Positions 60,512-64,000 of a DNA stretch of 64,000 nt are shown here, one piece after another. The notes beneath the pieces are model-generated. The model had not been told where the DNA came from, ran no database searches, and was given only the letters and a program-made list of their open reading frames with translations. This DNA comes from Methylobacter sp. (GTDB lineage: Bacteria; Pseudomonadota; Gammaproteobacteria; Methylococcales; Methylomonadaceae): assembly GCA_026399025.1 (NCBI GenBank), contig JAPLRU010000105.1:26075-90074 (forward strand). The letters run 5' to 3'. Each line of letters starts with the position of its first letter. The stretch's first letter is position 1. Both the position numbers and the translations under genes were made by a program.

Positions 60512-61255
60512 TTAAGAGCTTTGTGTGAATGAAGTACCACCGAACCATTTACCGAAGAAATGCCACAAGAAGTAAATCAAGATACTCACGAAAGCAGAGA
60601 AGAATGCTGATACTGGAGCAACGTCTTTACCAAAAGTTCTTAATGTACCTTTTTCAACCATTCTGATGTACTCAGGTGTACCAGTTCTTACGTAGTGGTA
60701 ACCTTGTAAATCAGCAAGAGTCATCATCATGCCATTGTATTCAACAGGAACATGTAATGGAGCCATGATTGGCCAGTTGCCTGGATAGAACAACAAACCA
60801 TAAGCCATACCACCAATTACCGCTGTAATTGTCATGCTGTTTGTCAGCATTAACACAACGTCAAGAACGATAGCACCTGGCATCAGGTTTGAAGGGAAAC
60901 AGAAATTCACTGGGAAATAAGTCCAACCCCAGAAGTTCATATATCTGTTGATCCACTCACCTAACAGAAGACCTAAGATACAAACTACCGCACCGAAAGG
61001 CAAACGGTAACGCCACCACAAAACTGCTTGAACAGCTGCTGGGAAAGTAATTGAAACGATTGGAGCTACAGTTACCCATAGACGTCTATCTTTCCAGTCA
61101 GTCCAGAAATCCCAGTCACCACCAGTTAACATATAGTGAATGTGATAACCGCCAAGTACAACGAAGAACAATGTAAACAGAATTAGCCAGTCGAACGTAC
61201 GTGAAACTTTAACTGCTTCAGCGCGTGAACGTACAGCTGATTGAGATGCGCTCAT
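60512..61255 (-). CDS. pmoA: Particulate methane monooxygenase subunit PmoA
   Basis: 247 residues from the ATG at 61255 (MSASQSAVRSRAEAVKVSRTFDW), preceded by AGGAGG; the ORF start at 61306 lacks this. It has seven hydrophobic segments. The diagnostic PmoA blocks are GGDWDFWTDWKDRRLWVTVAPI, NFWGWTYFPVNFCFPSNLMPGAI and GTPEYIRMVEKGTLRTFGKDVAPVSAFFSAF. This is the usual phylogenetic marker of methanotrophs; the sequence is of type Ia character. It is in pmoCAB order. Confidence 0.98.
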   Translation of the reverse strand: MSASQSAVRSRAEAVKVSRTFDWLILFTLFFVVLGGYHIHYMLTGGDWDFWTDWKDRRLWVTVAPIVSITFPAAVQAVLWWRYRLPFGAVVCILGLLLGEWINRYMNFWGWTYFPVNFCFPSNLMPGAIVLDVVLMLTNSMTITAVIGGMAYGLLFYPGNWPIMAPLHVPVEYNGMMMTLADLQGYHYVRTGTPEYIRMVEKGTLRTFGKDVAPVSAFFSAFVSILIYFLWHFFGKWFGGTSFTQSS

Positions 61256-61311
61256 TAGCTTACCTCCTAAAGGATTTAAATTATTTTTATTAATGACTAT
61301 CTTCATCTTTA

Positions 61312-61342
61312 GCTGCTTCGCCCTGAAAAAAAGCGAAACAGC
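61312..61342 (-). promoter_or_regulatory. Intercistronic hairpin between pmoC and pmoA
   Basis: GCTGTTTCGC-ttttttcagg-GCGAAGCAGC forms a 10-pair stem with one G-U, 57 bases before pmoA. A T run lies in the loop rather than after the stem, so it fits mRNA processing or stabilisation better than termination. Confidence 0.55.
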
Positions 61343-61375
61343 CAGGAGGAGATAGTAATTACAACCAAAGACTTA

Positions 61376-62128
61376 TTAAGCTAAGTCTTTTTTCAGAAGC
61401 TTAGCAATAGCTATAACTTCTGTGTTCACAACACCCATTACACCTAAAGCAGCCCATCCGAAGAATACGAAACCGTAGTGCAAAGGAGCAACAAACAACT
61501 CTTCCATAAACCAGAAAGTGTGACCCCATTCGTTCAAACCAACATTTGGCAGAATCATGAAAGGACCAACAACTGCAACCATATATTGAAGGTGCAGACC
61601 TTGCTGATAAGTAGGAAGTCTTGTTTTCGCATACAAGAAACAAGCGCCACCAGTGATGATGTAGATAGGATAGCTCAAGTAGAATTCAATGATATGACTT
61701 GGTGTAAAGTCAGTATCACGAACGATAGTTTGATGCCAAGTTCCATCTTGTTCTGTAAAGTAGCTAGCGCCGTAATAAATAGCGAAAGCGTACATTACCA
61801 ACCAAGTCCAATGAGTAAAATGTCTTCTTAACTCTTCTCTTGGTGTGATTGACATTACTTTACGATCACGAGTTTTCCAGATGTAGCCCCACAGGATACC
61901 TGCAGTTGAAACTTCCAAAACAAACTCAATATAAAGAAAGTTCATCCAATATGTTTCGAATTCAGGTGCGAATGAATCCAGACCAGCTGACCAGCCATAG
62001 ATACCTTCATACCAACGAACCCAAGCATAAAACACTACATATAGCAGTGATCCAAGGATCATATTTTTCTTATTTAACAGCGGTGCTTCCGCAGCATCAG
62101 CTCTCACTGATTCAGTTGTAGCTGCCAT
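61376..62128 (-). CDS. pmoC: Particulate methane monooxygenase subunit PmoC
   Basis: 250 residues from the ATG at 62128 (MAATTESVRADAAEAPLLNKKNM), preceded by GGAGGTAGAA; the ORF start four codons earlier is within the ribosome site. Six or so membrane helices. The metal-binding segment RDTDFTPSHIIEFYLSYP (Asp and His ligands) and VGPFMILPNVGLNEWGHTFWFMEELF are conserved in PmoC. It is first in pmoCAB and lies 136 bases after a sigma-70-like promoter. Confidence 0.98.
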   Translation of the reverse strand: MAATTESVRADAAEAPLLNKKNMILGSLLYVVFYAWVRWYEGIYGWSAGLDSFAPEFETYWMNFLYIEFVLEVSTAGILWGYIWKTRDRKVMSITPREELRRHFTHWTWLVMYAFAIYYGASYFTEQDGTWHQTIVRDTDFTPSHIIEFYLSYPIYIITGGACFLYAKTRLPTYQQGLHLQYMVAVVGPFMILPNVGLNEWGHTFWFMEELFVAPLHYGFVFFGWAALGVMGVVNTEVIAIAKLLKKDLA

Positions 62129-62263
62129 TTCTACCTCCAAAAATTATCAAATCCCTAACTTATTATGGCCAGGGGCTATAGTTACAACTCCATTTTCTCA
62201 CTCGGACTTAATAAAACTAAAAACCAAGTACTAAGTGCCACCAAGTCAATTTAGTGAGCTGTC

Positions 62264-62291
62264 AGTCTACCAGTTCAATTCGCCTTGTCAA
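62264..62291 (-). promoter_or_regulatory. Sigma-70-like promoter of pmoCAB
   Basis: TTGACA (62291-62286), 16-base spacer, TAGACT (62269-62264), about 135 bases before pmoC. A long leader and a sigma-70-type promoter agree with pmo promoters mapped in other type I methanotrophs. Confidence 0.6.
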
Positions 62292-62356
62292 GCCAAAAAC
62301 AAACATCCTGTTACCAATAAACAGAAATATCCGATTTTAAGCACATTGACTGTCTA

Positions 62357-62426
62357 GTTTTGTGGCGCGAGCAGGGGAAACAACAAAGGTTGCAACACTA
62401 ACTGCATCCCCACACACCACAAAAAC
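62357..62426. promoter_or_regulatory. Large inverted repeat upstream of pmoC promoter
   Basis: GTTTTGTGG (62357-62365) pairs with CCACAAAAAC (62417-62426), with GGGG and CCCC nested inside. It lies about 65-135 bases upstream of the -35 box and could be a regulator site or an insertion scar. The rest of 62141-62527 shows no gene. Confidence 0.4.
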
Positions 62427-62527
62427 GGAATGACTTACTATCAAATTTAACCCCCCAGACTATATACTCTCTGCGGTCAAATTTGCGGAAAATGTAAAGA
62501 GCATAATACCTAGTACTCAGTCATTTT

Positions 62528-63560
62528 TTATAATGTCGGGTAGAGCTTCTTCAACTTTATCCGCGCATCCTCATTAGTAAATCGCCATTCCATGGGGCGC
62601 GTGATCACATTTCTATTTTCTTGCCAAGTTGCGACTTCTGTTTTTAATGCCTTTTGGTCTGGAATACGCCGACCCAGGCATTGCCTGGATAAAATGCTTA
62701 ATTCGATTTCAGCCATGTTCAGCCAACTACCGTGCTTTGGCGCGTAGTGGATTTCCAGTTTATCTATATAGTCGCCGAGCTTCCTCAGGCGGAAAGGCCT
62801 TATAAAGCAATGCACCGGGTATGGGTATTTAAGTTATCCATCACCAATGAAATACGTTCCGCGCGAGGATACATGACATCAAACAAGTGGCGTATTTGAT
62901 GCGCCCAATCCAGCGCTGTTCGCTGATCTGTCACCGCAACATGCCGTCTTCCTTCCAGCGACTCAAAAAACATAAACAGATTGCTGACGCCATTGCGTTC
63001 ATATTCGGTGTCGTATTTTTCAACCGATCAGGATTTGGCGGGTATCGGCCGGCGTGTTTCCTTGAGGTGCTGTTTGCCACTTTCATTTATACAGATTAAT
63101 GGATGCACTTCGTCGTAAGAACGCTTGTAAACATCCAATATATTTTCCATGGCGCAGACAAATTCAGCCTTCTCTTTTACCGGAATACACCATTCCTTGT
63201 TCTGCCAAGGTTTTAACTCGTTTTTTTTAACGCCTGACAAATCGTTTCATGAGCGATGCTTTCAACATAGCCCAGTTCCACCATCTGTTGTCCAAGCAAG
63301 CGTAATGTCCAGCGACTACGGACATCAGGGCGCATCCCAGCACATTAAAGCGACCAGATGAGTTTCGTTTTCACCATCAAGCTTTCGCTTTATAGCCCGA
63401 GTCGTGACCATCCGATTTAAGGCGAACGCTAAACCTTCTTGAACCAGTCGCTCCCTGACGCGGTCAACGGTGCATGTCGGAACCCCAAAGGTTTCACTGA
63501 TTTGTTTATCCTGCCATTTTTCACCTAAGTGCGTGTTTTAAAAATAGCCGGTACCGGGGA
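62528..63560 (-). pseudogene. IS630-family transposase, degenerate
   Basis: On the minus strand IS630 blocks appear in order: WQDKQISETFGVPTCTVDRVRERLVQEGLAF (about 63500), KPWQNKEWCIPVKEKAEFVCAMENILDVYKRSYDEVHPLICI (about 63130), the DxxxxH region around 62850, and DYIDKLEIHYAPKHGSWLNMAEIELSILSRQCLGRRI (catalytic Glu) to 62528. Several frameshifts and stops split it. Its 3' end lies about 240 bases upstream of the pmo promoter. Confidence 0.85.
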
Positions 63561-63588
63561 AAACTTAGAAAATGGCAATTTTTTTGCT

Positions 63589-63843
63589 ATGTCCAAACGA
63601 AAACACCCTAAACGCTACCCGACCGATTTAAACACCCGTAAATGGAATGTGATCCGTGACCTGTTGCCGACCGCCTTGTCCGGTGGACGACCGAGAAAAG
63701 TCAACCTACGGAAAATACTTAACGCCACTTTAACTATATCGCCCGGCGTGGTTGCGCTTGGCATTTGTTGCCGACGAACTACTTTCCGCCGTACCAAACA
63801 GATAGGACATCCGGTATCGGCACAAGCTCCGCTGTTTTGCTGA
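63589..63843 (+). pseudogene. IS5-family transposase N-terminal fragment
   Basis: From the ATG at 63589: MSKRKHPKRYPTDLNTRKWNVIRDLLPTALSGGRPRKVNLRKILNA, the standard IS5-group start, then altered sequence and a stop after 84 residues. The rest of the element is missing. Confidence 0.8.
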
Positions 63844-63867
63844 GGAATTCACAAAAAACCGTAACTA

Positions 63868-64000
63868 CTCGCCCCCTAAATATCAAACTTACCCGCCAAA
63901 GCCAATTGCACAGCAATGAGCGGGTTATATCCCTTATTTGCCATAGTTTGCAAATAGCTTGAAATGCGGCAATAGGCCTTGGCATAATCTTCCGACCGAA
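63868..64000 (-). pseudogene. Transposase C-terminal fragment (possibly IS66-like)
   Basis: Minus strand from the window end reads RSEDYAKAYCRISSYLQTMANKGYNPLIAVQLALAGKFDI then TAG. It looks like the tail of a DDE transposase, perhaps IS66-type. It continues beyond the window. Confidence 0.45.

Noticed and set aside
1-64000. tRNA genes, rRNA genes, riboswitches, prophage
   Set aside because: I scanned the intergenic stretches and saw no tRNA-like cloverleaf with GTTCGA-type T loop, no rRNA, no known riboswitch core and no phage structural genes; this was by eye, so a missed tRNA is possible.

Overview
The window is about 64 kb of chromosome from a gammaproteobacterial (type I) methanotroph. 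The main evidence is a complete pmoCAB operon for particulate methane monooxygenase, with close family matches in all three subunits. A classical gammaproteobacterial dcw (division and cell wall) cluster, the LpoA/YraN/RsmI neighbourhood and Lrp-type NirDLGH proteins agree with this. Sequence alone places it in the Methylococcaceae/Methylomonadaceae, probably near Methylobacter or Methylomonas; the genus is inference.

Layout. 1-6.2 kb: a repeat, a DUF2380-like protein, a RelBE-type toxin-antitoxin pair, then heme d1 synthesis genes nirF-D-L-G-H, a small retropepsin-like gene, and nirJ. 6.2-12.9 kb: the relic of a type I restriction HsdR tail, a 1378-residue SNF2 helicase, a GacA/UvrY-type response regulator preceded by a GacA-box-like palindrome, and broken IS5 and IS630 pieces. 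12.9-18.5 kb: a leftward hoxFUYHW operon for a cytoplasmic NAD-reducing [NiFe] hydrogenase. A YoeB-type toxin-antitoxin pair sits between hoxY and hoxH, and its toxin is broken by a one-base shortfall in an A run.

18.6-38.3 kb: dciA facing the complete dcw cluster (mraZ-rsmH-ftsL-ftsI-murE-murF-mraY-murD-ftsW-murG-murC-murB-ddlB-ftsQ-ftsA-ftsZ-lpxC, all leftward). A MraZ-type operator precedes mraZ. A palindromic repeat family is embedded in frame inside murF and ftsI. 38.6-44.6 kb: RNase P RNA, rsmI, lpoA, yraN, a DUF5062-like gene and an LdtD/YcbB-type L,D-transpeptidase. With the dcw cluster these make the segment rich in peptidoglycan functions.

45.0-52.4 kb is accessory: a MntA/HepT-type pair, a 1364-residue membrane protein fusing 13 Ycf48/BNR-like repeats to a KAP-type P-loop NTPase, a DUF808 (YedI) membrane protein, and an unrecognised 206-residue gene, separated by dispersed palindromic repeats. 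52.5-56.0 kb: lon with an upstream hsp20, and a periplasmic protein. 56.1-58.7 kb and 62.5-64 kb are graveyards of IS66, IS256, IS982, ISNCY-like, IS630 and IS5 fragments, including a MITE with a CTAG duplication. The pmoCAB operon lies between them.

The most unusual object is the KAP NTPase with a predicted extracytoplasmic repeat domain at 46.2-50.3 kb. Next are the coding repeats in the dcw genes and the toxin-antitoxin pair inside the hydrogenase operon.
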